Shown here one piece after another: positions 28,439 through 37,829 of a stretch of DNA of 64,000 bases. Every line of letters begins with the position of its first letter. Within the stretch, counting starts at the first letter, position 1. Source of the stretch: DAOUAT01 sp964551735 (GTDB taxonomy: Bacteria > Chloroflexota > Anaerolineae > CG2-30-64-16); contig CAZKEF010000018.1 in the NCBI GenBank assembly GCA_964551735.1, positions 46,068-110,067 on the forward strand. The letters run 5' to 3'. A program made the translations under genes and the position numbers. The notes below the pieces were generated by a model. The model saw nothing but the letters and a program-made list of their open reading frames with translations, had not been told where the DNA came from and did not search any database.

Positions 28439-30717
28439 TTGAGGATGACCTCTCCCAGGTCGACGCGGCCATCTTCCGTGGGTGGGTCCAGCGGCAGGTT
28501 GGCCATCGGTTCGACCTGGTACATGCCGGCCTTGAGGCGGATCGGGCCGGTGGCGAGGCCGGGCGGCGGCAGCAGCCGATGTCGGTCACGGATCAACTCG
28601 CCTTGGCGCCAGCGGCTGGTAGGCGTGAACCCGCCGACCGGGTCGCCGTCGTGTTGTGCCGCCACCTGCCCATCCGGCCCGAGCAGGTGCACAAAAACCT
28701 TATGGTCCTGGCTGACATCTCGCAGCGCGAACCAGTAGAGCGTCACATCCAGTGCATCCGCTCCGCGCGCGGGCACGGCATCGTACCCGATCAACAACGC
28801 GACATTGCCGACCGCCGTTTGCAGCGGACGGGGTGTCCACGTCCGTTGCCCCAGCCCCAGGCTGTTGAGCGTCAAGATCAGGATGGAGGCCATAACTGCT
28901 GCTGTGCTTGCCCGCAGCAAACGCCCGGCGCGCGGCCCGCGCCAGGCGATAAACAATACCAAAACAACCGCTGACAAGGCCAGCAGCCCGGCAGCGATCC
29001 GGGCGGTCGTCGGCCCAAAACGGATAGCGACCTGGTGCGTTCCTGCAGGGATCGCCAGGGAAAGCAGGCCCAGTTCCTCTCGGGGGAAGGTGGCGATGCG
29101 CGCCCCGTTGACCCTGGCTTGCCACATGGGTAAATAGAATTGGTGCAGGCTCAACGTGAACGCTTCGGCGGTTGTGAGCGACAGCGCGGCGCGGTCGTAG
29201 CCGAGACTTTGCAGTTCAACTTGGGAGGCAGCCAAGGGGGGGCCATCCTGCGCGCCTTCCCGGGGCCGGCCCAGCGCCCAACGCTGTTCCTGTACCGCCA
29301 GTGGCAGGAATTCACCGGTCCACGTGGCGCCGACTTGCCCGGCTTGGCTGTCTTCGCGCCACATGCGGTCAGGCGACCAGGCTTCAGTCGCGGAAACGGG
29401 CAGCGGTTCAGCCGGCAAGTGGGGCAGCGGCAGCACAATGAGTGCCAACGCAATCGCCGCCAGGCCGAGCGTCGTCGGCGTCAGCTTCGCCGCGCGCACA
29501 CGCACGTCAGCGCCAGAGCCAGAGCCTCGGAGCAGCGCCGGCAGCGCCCCCGCGCACAGCATGAGGCCAGCCGCGGCCAGGATCAAGAAGCGCCACGGAT
29601 ATTGGAGCTGCACCAAGATCGGCTCCAGCAGCTGCCAGATGGGCAACGCGGGTTGCGTGATCATGAACGCCGAAACGATGGCCAGTGCTATGCCGAACGC
29701 CGCGACGGGCCAGGCTGGCGGCGCCTGCCGCTTCAGCAACCGCCAGGCCAGCAAGCCGAGCGTTGCCAGACACACCATCAGCGTCAGCCAGTTGAGAGGG
29801 TGATCGGCGCCTCCTTCAAGGCGGTAGCGGTGGAGCAACGCGTTCAATATAACATCGGCGAGCGCCGTCAGATGATTACGATAGCCGGTGGATGCGCCGA
29901 GGGCCAGGCCGACGTGCTGCCGTTCAGCGAAAAACGGCAGCCACAGGGGCGCGCTTAAGCCGAGCGCTATGGCCCACGAGCCTCCTGCGGCCAGGAGTCG
30001 GCGCGGCCGGCGGGTCCAGCCGGCCATGACCACCAGGTAGACCAGCCACATGCCCGCGGCCAGCAGCGCGGTCAAGTTGTGGGTATAGATCAGACCGGCC
30101 CAGGCGAACGCGTTCCAGGCCCACGGGCCCCTGGCGTTTGACTGTCGGAAAGCCGCCGTGGTGGCCCACAGGATCAGCGGCAGCCATATGAACGCAAAAT
30201 GCTCAGGCACGGCCCCCCGTTGATAGGCGTCGGCCAGGTGGTAGGGGAAGTAGGTGTAGGCGACCGCGGCCAGCACCCCAGCGGTCGGGCCCCAGAGATA
30301 GCGCACGTAACCATATGCGGCCAGGGCTGCGAGCAGGAACCCCAGGGCAATGGTCAGCTCCACCGCATCGGTCGGGCTGAGGCCCAGCGTGGCCAGGAAC
30401 GCGGCCGGCCAGTAGCTTAACGGCGCATAAAAGTTCAGCACCGCCTGGCCATAGTCGAAGCCAAACTGCGGGAAGATGCGGGGATGGAGTACACCCTGTC
30501 CCCAGGCATCGGCCAGGGCCGCGGCGCGGTAAACATGAAAGAGCCCATCATCGGACGCGAAGAAACCCGGGCGCAGCAATGGCCACAGCGCGGGCAGTGT
30601 CAGCAGCAACACCAGCGCGATGTGTCGCCACTTGTGCCTCGCCTGTGCTGCGTTCGGCTTATGGGTGAGCGTCACGTTGGTCCCGTCCACAGTTGCATAT
30701 CCTAGATGGTTGCTCAA
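28435..30717 (-). CDS. PTPS-related membrane protein with C-terminal beta-sandwich
   Basis: 760-residue polytopic protein of the 6-pyruvoyl-tetrahydropterin-synthase-related membrane family, a GT-C-like group despite its name. Family blocks: ASDDGLFHVYRAAALADAWGQG, FGFDYGQAVLNFYAPLSYW, YTYFPYHLADAYQRGAVPEHFAF and HNLTALLAA. A C-terminal beta-sandwich (about 640-760) has VFVHLLGPDGQVAAQHD and FTPTSRWRQGELIRDRH. It is homologous to the next two genes (30823 and 33144) but diverged. The start is uncertain: TTG 30717, GTG 30690 or GTG 30675, none with a strong ribosome-binding site. Confidence 0.8.
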   Translation of the reverse strand: MSNHLGYATVDGTNVTLTHKPNAAQARHKWRHIALVLLLTLPALWPLLRPGFFASDDGLFHVYRAAALADAWGQGVLHPRIFPQFGFDYGQAVLNFYAPLSYWPAAFLATLGLSPTDAVELTIALGFLLAALAAYGYVRYLWGPTAGVLAAVAYTYFPYHLADAYQRGAVPEHFAFIWLPLILWATTAAFRQSNARGPWAWNAFAWAGLIYTHNLTALLAAGMWLVYLVVMAGWTRRPRRLLAAGGSWAIALGLSAPLWLPFFAERQHVGLALGASTGYRNHLTALADVILNALLHRYRLEGGADHPLNWLTLMVCLATLGLLAWRLLKRQAPPAWPVAAFGIALAIVSAFMITQPALPIWQLLEPILVQLQYPWRFLILAAAGLMLCAGALPALLRGSGSGADVRVRAAKLTPTTLGLAAIALALIVLPLPHLPAEPLPVSATEAWSPDRMWREDSQAGQVGATWTGEFLPLAVQEQRWALGRPREGAQDGPPLAASQVELQSLGYDRAALSLTTAEAFTLSLHQFYLPMWQARVNGARIATFPREELGLLSLAIPAGTHQVAIRFGPTTARIAAGLLALSAVVLVLFIAWRGPRAGRLLRASTAAVMASILILTLNSLGLGQRTWTPRPLQTAVGNVALLIGYDAVPARGADALDVTLYWFALRDVSQDHKVFVHLLGPDGQVAAQHDGDPVGGFTPTSRWRQGELIRDRHRLLPPPGLATGPIRLKAGMYQVEPMANLPLDPPTEDGRVDLGEVILK

Positions 30718-30771
30718 GCCACGGACGACATGAGCGATGATGCAAATCAGAGCTTAGCCTTCAATGACGCC

Positions 30772-30777
30772 ATTATA
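30772..30777 (-). promoter_or_regulatory. TATAAT box before the 28435-30717 gene
   Basis: Perfect TATAAT in the only sizeable gap (105 bases) inside the membrane-transferase run, about 55 bases upstream of the TTG start; no convincing -35. It suggests an internal promoter that splits the run into two transcription units. Confidence 0.45.
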
Positions 30778-30822
30778 CCAGACTTGGGCCCTTGCTTCAT
30801 GCGACGATCAGCAAACGAAGAC

Positions 30823-33147
30823 TCATGGCGTGATCTCGAGTTCGGCCAGGAGCACCTGGTCGCCGATGGGCGTGCCGTCGGGGGCGGTGGTGGGCAGCCG
30901 TTGGCCGGTCTGGGCGTCATACAGGCCGACGAACAATAGATAGCGGCCGGCCGGTGGCGCGGCCTGCCACTCCAGGGTGTGGCGGTCTTCCAGGAATTCG
31001 CCGGGCTGCCAGCGGGTGGTGGGGGAGAACCAATCGCCGGGCTGGCCGTCGTGTTGGGCCCACAGCTTGCCGGTGGGGTCGACCAGGTGCAGGAAGACCT
31101 TGTAGTCGGTGGTTGGCTGGCGCAGGGCCAGCCAATTGAGCGTGACGGTAGCATGGCCGCCCGGTTGGAGCGCGCCGGGGGGCAGGAAGTAGCCGGTGAG
31201 TTGCGCCTGGTCGCCGAAGTTGACGGTGAGGTTGACCGGCGTGTAGTCGGTGGGGTCCATTTGGTGTTGGACTGCGCCGAGGGCGCCGAACAGCAAGGGA
31301 CCGATCGCCAGTGTGGCCAGCCAGCGCCAGCGGCGCAGCCAGAGCAGGGCCGCAAACAACATGAGCAACCCCAGCAACGTGAGCGCCCAGCCGATGGTGC
31401 GGGGAGGCGTTGCGCCGAAGCGGAAGACGACCTCGTGCTGGCCGGCGGGCACCGGGACGCCGGCCAGGGCGAGCGGCCCGACGGGTGTGGCGGGTACGGC
31501 CTGGCCGGCGACGGTGGCTTGCCAGCCGGGGAAGTAGAACTGGTGCAGTTGCAGGGTCCAGGGCGTCTCAGATACGGCGGTGAAGCGGCGTTCCAGGGGG
31601 GCCTGGCGGCCGGGCCGCAGTTGCACGGCCAGTGGCGCCGTCGCGGCTTGGGGTTGCGGGTCTGTGGCGGGCAGGAAGAACTCCTCCCGCGGCACCTGCA
31701 CCCACACCGGCATGTACTCGAAGATGTAGGGGCCGCCGAACTCACGCAACCACAGCCCGCGGCCGTAATCGTATTGTACGATCGCTTGCCGGCCGAAGGT
31801 GGCGTCGTCTGTCACTTGCGTTGAGGCGACATCGGTGCTGCGTTCCCATTTCAGGCCGGGCAGTCCGCTGGAGGTCAACAACACGGCCGCTGCAATGATG
31901 ATAACCGTCAGGCCGAGGGCCCGGCTTCGTTGACCTGGCGTGGTCGTACGCGGCGCGGTGAAGGCGAACACCATGTAACCGGTCAGCAGCCCCATCGTCA
32001 CCGTGGTGACAGTCTGCCAGCGATAGGCGAAGGGGAGCAGCAGGCTCTCCGGCGTTACGCGCCAGACGCCGACCGAAGCGCCTGTTTGCATGAAAAGTGC
32101 AAAAATCGTTAACGCAACAAGAACGGGTAGCGCCCAGCGCATACGTCGCTCCAGCGCACGCCAGCGCCACAGGCCGGCGCCGATGCCGATCACCGCCAGC
32201 GCGGCCTGCGCCTGGCCCAACGGATGCAGCGCCCGTTGCACCTCTAGCGCGGCATAGCGCTGCACCCATGACACGGAGATCAGAGAGCTAACCGGCAGCA
32301 GCTCGCGCTCCCAGCCCGCAAAGCGCGCCGGCACCTGGCTGGCCCAGACGTAGCGGGCTTCCGTCAGCGCCGGCAGCCAGAAGGCCGCGCTGAGCAACAA
32401 GCCCAACAACACCATCAGCATGTATGCGCCCAAGCCCTGCCAGCGCGCGGATGCTTCAGGCGTCGTGGCCAGCAGGACGAACATCCCCCAGCCTATCAAC
32501 AGCGGTGCCGCCAACAACATGCTCGGATTGTGCGTTAGCATCAGGCCAGCCAGCGCAGTGCCGCCCCAGAGGATAGGGAGCAGCCTGGCGCGGCTCTGCT
32601 GCCGGGCGATCTCCCACAATGCCAGTAATAAGACCGGCAGCCAAACAAACACCCACAGCTCGGCCACGGCCCCGCGCACCCAGGCGTCAGCCAAGTGATA
32701 CGGCGCCCAGGCATAGGCGATGGCAGCCAGCGCGCCGCCCCCATTGCCCAGCAGCCGCCGGGCAAACAGGTACATCGTCAGGGCTGAAAGCGCCAGCCCC
32801 GCAGCCAACAACAGCTCCATGCTCGACACGAACCCCAAGCCCAGCCAATGCCACGTCAGCCCGACATAGTAGGTGAACGGCCCATAGAAATTGAGCACCG
32901 GGAAGCCGTAACCGAACGCCTCCTCGGCCAGCCAGCGCGTGCCCAGGTGCCCGGCGCGTATCGCCTGATCCAGGCCGAAAAGACGGGAAAGGTGGTGCAT
33001 GCCGTCGTAGGTTTGCTGCAAGCCCGGCTGCCACAGGGGCTGCAGCGCGGGGAGGAGCAACAAGACGATTACCAGCGGCGGCCATAGGGCTTTCGCCGTT
33101 CGTTGGAGCAAGGCCAAATCAGCAGTTCGTGCTTTGACGTGTTTCAT
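30823..33147 (-). CDS. PTPS-related membrane protein, paralogue A
   Basis: 774-residue polytopic protein of the same family as its neighbours: TYDGMHHLSRLFGLDQAIRAGHLGTRW, FGYGFPVLNFYGPFTYYVG and YAWAPYHLADAWVRGAVAELW. It has about 12 helices, a periplasmic domain (about 475-585), a helix, and a C-terminal beta-sandwich (VFLHLVDPTGKLWAQHD ... GRYLLFVGLYDAQTGQRLPTT). From about residue 476 to 600 it is identical to paralogue B while the N-terminal half is clearly diverged, pointing to gene conversion. The predicted substrate is a lipid-linked sugar. ATGA overlap with paralogue B. Confidence 0.83.
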   Translation of the reverse strand: MKHVKARTADLALLQRTAKALWPPLVIVLLLLPALQPLWQPGLQQTYDGMHHLSRLFGLDQAIRAGHLGTRWLAEEAFGYGFPVLNFYGPFTYYVGLTWHWLGLGFVSSMELLLAAGLALSALTMYLFARRLLGNGGGALAAIAYAWAPYHLADAWVRGAVAELWVFVWLPVLLLALWEIARQQSRARLLPILWGGTALAGLMLTHNPSMLLAAPLLIGWGMFVLLATTPEASARWQGLGAYMLMVLLGLLLSAAFWLPALTEARYVWASQVPARFAGWERELLPVSSLISVSWVQRYAALEVQRALHPLGQAQAALAVIGIGAGLWRWRALERRMRWALPVLVALTIFALFMQTGASVGVWRVTPESLLLPFAYRWQTVTTVTMGLLTGYMVFAFTAPRTTTPGQRSRALGLTVIIIAAAVLLTSSGLPGLKWERSTDVASTQVTDDATFGRQAIVQYDYGRGLWLREFGGPYIFEYMPVWVQVPREEFFLPATDPQPQAATAPLAVQLRPGRQAPLERRFTAVSETPWTLQLHQFYFPGWQATVAGQAVPATPVGPLALAGVPVPAGQHEVVFRFGATPPRTIGWALTLLGLLMLFAALLWLRRWRWLATLAIGPLLFGALGAVQHQMDPTDYTPVNLTVNFGDQAQLTGYFLPPGALQPGGHATVTLNWLALRQPTTDYKVFLHLVDPTGKLWAQHDGQPGDWFSPTTRWQPGEFLEDRHTLEWQAAPPAGRYLLFVGLYDAQTGQRLPTTAPDGTPIGDQVLLAELEITP
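31341..31722. repeat. Near-identical direct repeat, copy 1 of 2
   Basis: 382 bases matching 33662-34043 with about three mismatches, at a constant offset of 2321. A second near-identical block is 30976-31138 versus 33295-33457. Flanking sequence in the two genes is much less similar. Confidence 0.85.
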
Positions 33148-35486
33148 GGTGTGATCTCGAACTCGCCCAGGAGCACCTGATCGCCGATGGGGCTGCCGTC
33201 AGCGGCGGTGGTGGGCAGCCGTTGGCCGGTCTGGGCGTCATAGAGCCCCAAGAAAAGCAGGTAGCGGCCGGGCGGTGGGGTGGCCCGCCATTCCAGGGTG
33301 TGGCGGTCTTCCAGGAATTCGCCGGGCTGCCAGCGGGTGGTGGGGGAGAACCAATCGCCGGGCTGGCCGTCGTGTTGGGCCCACAGCTTGCCGGTGGGGT
33401 CGACCAGGTGCAGGAAGACCTTGTAGTCGGTGGTTGGCTGGCGTAGGGCCAGCCAATTGAGCGTGACGGTGGCATCGCCGCCCGGCCGGAGGGCATCGGG
33501 GGCCAGGGCGTAGCCGGTCAGTTGCGCCTGGTCGCCGAAGTTGATGGTCAGGTTGACTGGCGTGTAGTCGGTGGGGTGCGTTTGCTGTTGGACTGCGCCG
33601 AGGGCGCCGAACAGCAGGGGCACGGCCACCAGCGCAGCTAGCCGACGCCAGCGGCGTAGCCAGAGCAGGGCTGCGAACAACATGAGCAACCCCAGCAACG
33701 TGAGCGCCCAGCCGATGGTGCGGGGGGGCGTTGCGCCGAAGCGGAAGACGACCTCGTGCTGGCCGGCGGGCACCGGGACGCCGGCCAGGGCGAGCGGCCC
33801 GACGGGTGTGGCGGGTACGGCCTGGCCGGCGACGGTGGCTTGCCAGCCGGGGAAGTAGAACTGGTGCAGTTGCAGGGTCCAGGGCGTCTCAGATACGGCG
33901 GTGAAGCGGCGTTCCAGGGGGGCCTGGCGGCCGGGCCGCAGTTGCACGGCCAGTGGCGCCGTCGCGGCTTGGGGTTGCGGGTCTGTGGCGGGCAGGAAGA
34001 ACTCCTCCCGCGGCACCTGCACCCACACCGGCATGTACTCGAACATCCACGGGATGTAGAATTGGCGTGCCAGTAACCCGAGTCCGAAGTTGTACAACAT
34101 CATCGTGCGGTGGCTTACCGTGGCATCGTCAGCAAGTTGATCGGAAGTGGGATAGGTCGCGCGAATCCACCCCAGGTGCGGTAACCCGCTTGACATGAGA
34201 ACTAGCGCCGCAACAATGACCAGTGCAGCAATCAGGAGGTCCTTACGCAGCAGAGGGATCCGTGGCCGTGTTTGATTGCCGCGGGCGAGTCTCTTGTCAA
34301 GGGCCAGGGCTGCGTAGCCGGTTAGCAAGGCAAGCGCCAGGGCAGTCACCGCCTGCCAGCGCCAGGGGAACTGCAGCAACAGCAATCCGGGTGTGGCCCG
34401 CCAGACCCCAACCGAGGCGGTCGTCTGCATGAATAAGGCCAGGGCTGCCAGGCTGCCGAATAATAGCAGCCCCCAACGCGCGACGCGATCCATCGAACGC
34501 CAATACCATGCGCCCCCGCCTGCGCCGATCAGCGCCAAGAGGAGCTGTGCCTGGCCCATCGGGTGCTGCGTACCAACCGCTTCCAGCATCGCATAACGTT
34601 GTGTCCACCACCGCGACACCAGGAGGCCCGGATGCACCAACTGCGATTGCCAGCCCTCAACACCCAGTGGCACCTGGCTGGCCCAGATGTAGCGCGCTTC
34701 GGCCAACGCTGGCAGCCAGAACGCTGCGCTCAGCAACAGGCCGAGCGTAACCATTGTGCCGTAGCCGCCTAAGGTGCGCCAGCACGTGGGCGGCTCGCGC
34801 GCCTCGAGCGCCAGAACGAACAGCCCCCAGCTAATCAACACGGGCGCTGCGAGCAACACGCTCAGGTTGTGGGTGAGGACCAGGCCGCCGAACGCAACGC
34901 CGCCCCACAACGCCGGAAGCAGCTTGGCCCGGCCGCGCTGCCGGGCGATCTCCCACAGGGCCAGCAGCAGCAAGGGGAACCAGACAAACGCCCACAGCTC
35001 GGCCAGCGCCCCGCGCGTCCACGCGTCGGCCAGGTGGTAGGGCGCCCAGGTGTAGGCCACGGCGGCCAGCGCGCCGCCCCAATTGCCGAGCAGCCGCCGG
35101 GCGAACAGGTACATCGCCAGGGCCGATAGCACCAGGCCCGCGGCCAGGGTCCACTCCAGGCTGGTCACAAGCCCCAGGCCCAGCCAGCGCCACACCATCC
35201 CGATGTAGTATGTGAACGGCGCGTAGAAGTTAAGCACCGGGAAGCCGTAGCCGAACCCCTCGTCGGCCAGCCAGCGCGTGCCCGGATGCCCGGCGCGTAT
35301 CGCCTGATCCAGGCCGAAGAGGCGCGAGAGATGGTGCATGCCGTCATCGGTCTGCTGCAGGCCCGGCAGCCAGAGCGGTTGCAAGGCAGGCAAGATCAGT
35401 GCAACGACCAGCAGCGGTAGCCACAGCGCCTTGATGAATCGCTTCATCGGGCCAAATCCATGGGCACGCGGCTCAGCATCAGTCAT
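33144..35486 (-). CDS. PTPS-related membrane protein, paralogue B
   Basis: 780-residue tandem paralogue of the 30823-33147 product with the same order: QTDDGMHHLSRLFGLDQAIRAGHPGTRW, NFYAPFTYYIGMVWRWLG and YTWAPYHLADAWTRGALAELW, then about 12 helices, the shared periplasmic block VPREEFFLPATDPQPQAATA, and the C-terminal beta-sandwich. The unique central part (ATYPTSDQLADDATVSHRTMMLYNFGLGLL) differs from paralogue A, so acceptor specificity may differ. It begins within the previous gene's last codons (ATGA) and ends the same way into paralogue A. Confidence 0.83.
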   Translation of the reverse strand: MTDAEPRAHGFGPMKRFIKALWLPLLVVALILPALQPLWLPGLQQTDDGMHHLSRLFGLDQAIRAGHPGTRWLADEGFGYGFPVLNFYAPFTYYIGMVWRWLGLGLVTSLEWTLAAGLVLSALAMYLFARRLLGNWGGALAAVAYTWAPYHLADAWTRGALAELWAFVWFPLLLLALWEIARQRGRAKLLPALWGGVAFGGLVLTHNLSVLLAAPVLISWGLFVLALEAREPPTCWRTLGGYGTMVTLGLLLSAAFWLPALAEARYIWASQVPLGVEGWQSQLVHPGLLVSRWWTQRYAMLEAVGTQHPMGQAQLLLALIGAGGGAWYWRSMDRVARWGLLLFGSLAALALFMQTTASVGVWRATPGLLLLQFPWRWQAVTALALALLTGYAALALDKRLARGNQTRPRIPLLRKDLLIAALVIVAALVLMSSGLPHLGWIRATYPTSDQLADDATVSHRTMMLYNFGLGLLARQFYIPWMFEYMPVWVQVPREEFFLPATDPQPQAATAPLAVQLRPGRQAPLERRFTAVSETPWTLQLHQFYFPGWQATVAGQAVPATPVGPLALAGVPVPAGQHEVVFRFGATPPRTIGWALTLLGLLMLFAALLWLRRWRRLAALVAVPLLFGALGAVQQQTHPTDYTPVNLTINFGDQAQLTGYALAPDALRPGGDATVTLNWLALRQPTTDYKVFLHLVDPTGKLWAQHDGQPGDWFSPTTRWQPGEFLEDRHTLEWRATPPPGRYLLFLGLYDAQTGQRLPTTAADGSPIGDQVLLGEFEITP
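33662..34043. repeat. Near-identical direct repeat, copy 2 of 2
   Basis: Partner of 31341-31722; see that entry. It encodes the shared periplasmic block and the helix before the beta-sandwich. Confidence 0.85.
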
Positions 35487-37792
35487 GGCACCACCTCGAC
35501 CGTAAGAAGGGGCAGCGCGTCTCCTGCCGATCCGTCGGCCAGTCGCACCGGCAGCCGCTGACCGCTGGCCGGGTCGTACAGGACCAACAGCAAGCGATAT
35601 GTCCCCGGCGGGATGGCACCCGGCACGGTCAGGCTGCGACGATCTGCAGGTTGCTCACCGGCCTGCCATGCGCTGGTAGGCCGGAACCCGTTGCCCGGCT
35701 GCGCGTCTGCGCCGGTCACCAAGCTGCCGTCGGGGCTGATGAGCTGGAGCGATGCTACGTAGCCTGTCATGGGGTCCGCTTGTACCTCCCATGCCAGATC
35801 AACCAGGAGCTGATCGCCAGGCAGTACGGTGTTGGCTTGGCCGGCCCGTTCCCCCGTGCGACGGATATCAGCATTGCGCAGCAGGATCGCATCACCAAAT
35901 GCAACACCCCTCGGTCCCTCCCCCAGAGTTTCGCCGGGGCCCAAGCCATAGCGACATAACCGTACCTGCGGCCCGGCCCACTCACATCGTTCCAGATACC
36001 CGACCTGCCCAAGCCACTGCTCCACGATGCTGTTTGGGTCGCCTTCTGCCACCCGTTCGAGTACCAACCAGGCGCGCCGGTAGCCAGCTAGGTCGGCCAG
36101 CCGCGTGCGCTGCCAGTCGGTCTCCCGGTGTACCAGGTCCTCGCGCACCAGGTCAAGCCTTGGTGGGCATCCTCCGCGGCAATAGTTCAGCATTGCCACC
36201 GTTGGGCCAGTCAAATTTTCGGTCCACAGATCGGTTACCAACAGGTCTCCGGCCCGTTGCTCCTCACGCACGACCTGGGCCGCGGCGGGATAGCCCAGCG
36301 TTGGTTGGTAGCGTTCGTCCAGGTAAACGCCTCGCACAGCCCAGAGCGCTACCAACGTCCAAAGTAGGCACAGGGCCAGGGAAACCCCAGCGTTACCCCG
36401 TCCAGCAGCGGATCGCCGATTGCGCACAAGCTGCCACAGCCAGGCGCCGGCGCATAACGTCACGGCCGATAACACTGCCAGGGTCGGCCACCGGAGTTGG
36501 ATTGCGCCCGTGTCGCGTCCCGTAAGCCAGGCGATGTCCAATAGCTCGGGCTTAAGAAAGCGGGCCATTCCTGCAACAGGCCACAGGTCCCAGCGCCAAG
36601 TGATCGCCGGGCCGGTCAAATTGGCCCCTAGGAATACCTGCCGCGCGTACTCGTTGAACGGCGTCGTAACGCCGACCACCTGCACCAAACCGCTCATACT
36701 GGTGAGGAGCCCTGCTGCCGCCGCACCGGCCTTGCCCCAATGCCCCCATAGCCAGCGCAGGCCGAACGGGATCGACAGGCACAGCAGTGGGATCAGTAGC
36801 ACCAGCTGCCGCGGCCCGAACGCCCAATAGCCCCACCAGAACGGGTTAGTGGTGGATTCCAGGATGTAAAACAGGCTGCCGCCCAGGGCGATGAACGCGG
36901 CGCCCGGCGCGCGCCGGGCGAAAGCGATGCTGCCGATCAGTGCCAGGGCCAGGGCGGGCACATAGATGAGCAGCCCCCAGCCGGGACTGATCCACAGCGC
37001 CGCGAACGCGCCCAGGTCCGGCACTTGCCAGACGTAAGCCGGTATCAAGCGCGCGAGTTTCGCCGTGTTGTGCCCCACCCAGATGGCCCCAGCCAGCATC
37101 GCGGCAGCGGCAGCCAAGCCGATGACAGCCCGATCGCGTAGGGTCAGCCGGGGCAGCCAGCGGCGCGCGATAACCAGCACAACGGGCAGCGCCAGGAAGG
37201 GGAGGAAGGCCAGCAGCGTGAACTTGATTGCCACCGCACAGGCGAAACCGATGCCGGAGGCGATCAGCACGCTAGGGCGCCTTGACTTGCAGAAGCGCAT
37301 CGTGGCCCAGGTGGCGATCAGCAGAAACATGCCGGCCGATGGCTCCCGAAATAGATAGCGGCTGTACGGCCACGCCAATGTGCCCAGGCCGAAGATCAAA
37401 GCCGTCGCTGCCCTTAAGCCCCGCGGCAATTCTAAATCCTGCAGAGCCAAGAACAAAATGGCCGCAGTGAGGGCCGTGATAACGTTGTTCAGCAGCGCTG
37501 CAGCCTGGAAACTGCCCAGGCCAGGGATCAGCATGGCCGCCGTGTAAAACGGAGCGGCCAGCAGCGAGAACAGCCAGCCATGCGACTGCAGGCTCTGCCA
37601 ATCCCCAGTCGTTGCTGCGTGGGTGCTGGCCAGGTAAAACCATTCATCCGGATTGTGTGGTACGCCGCTGTAGGTGAGCAGATAAACCGAGAGCAGAAAC
37701 GCAGCCAACGCCAGGGCTGCCGGCAGATCTTGGGCGATCTGCTGTCTGTTGGGGTGGCCCGTGCTGGTACGTGTTCGCGTCACGAGTTTCAC
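35483..37792 (-). CDS. GT39-like membrane glycosyltransferase with C-terminal beta-sandwich
   Basis: 769-residue polytopic protein. The first loop carries PHNPDEWFYLASTHAATTGDWQ, with the Pro-x-x-Asp-Glu acid pair seen in GT-C enzymes. About 12 helices run to residue 510, and a soluble extracytoplasmic region follows. The C-terminal module (about 650-769) shows FRPTSAWQAGEQPADRRSLTVPG and PPGTYRLLLVLYDPASGQRLPVRLADG, the clearest example in the cluster. The basic N-terminus RTRTSTGHPNRQQ is cytoplasmic. ATG 37792 lies 37 bases after the upstream stop; its own stop overlaps paralogue B's start. Confidence 0.8.
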   Translation of the reverse strand: MKLVTRTRTSTGHPNRQQIAQDLPAALALAAFLLSVYLLTYSGVPHNPDEWFYLASTHAATTGDWQSLQSHGWLFSLLAAPFYTAAMLIPGLGSFQAAALLNNVITALTAAILFLALQDLELPRGLRAATALIFGLGTLAWPYSRYLFREPSAGMFLLIATWATMRFCKSRRPSVLIASGIGFACAVAIKFTLLAFLPFLALPVVLVIARRWLPRLTLRDRAVIGLAAAAAMLAGAIWVGHNTAKLARLIPAYVWQVPDLGAFAALWISPGWGLLIYVPALALALIGSIAFARRAPGAAFIALGGSLFYILESTTNPFWWGYWAFGPRQLVLLIPLLCLSIPFGLRWLWGHWGKAGAAAAGLLTSMSGLVQVVGVTTPFNEYARQVFLGANLTGPAITWRWDLWPVAGMARFLKPELLDIAWLTGRDTGAIQLRWPTLAVLSAVTLCAGAWLWQLVRNRRSAAGRGNAGVSLALCLLWTLVALWAVRGVYLDERYQPTLGYPAAAQVVREEQRAGDLLVTDLWTENLTGPTVAMLNYCRGGCPPRLDLVREDLVHRETDWQRTRLADLAGYRRAWLVLERVAEGDPNSIVEQWLGQVGYLERCEWAGPQVRLCRYGLGPGETLGEGPRGVAFGDAILLRNADIRRTGERAGQANTVLPGDQLLVDLAWEVQADPMTGYVASLQLISPDGSLVTGADAQPGNGFRPTSAWQAGEQPADRRSLTVPGAIPPGTYRLLLVLYDPASGQRLPVRLADGSAGDALPLLTVEVVP

Positions 37793-37829
37793 CGTCCGGC
37801 GGATGGCATCGCGGTTTCCGATGATGATC

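Noticed and set aside
28435..30717. Tetrahydropterin biosynthesis function from the family name
   Set aside because: The PTPS-related label refers to a membrane family; the sequence is polytopic with GT-C-like loops and lacks the pterin synthase zinc site.
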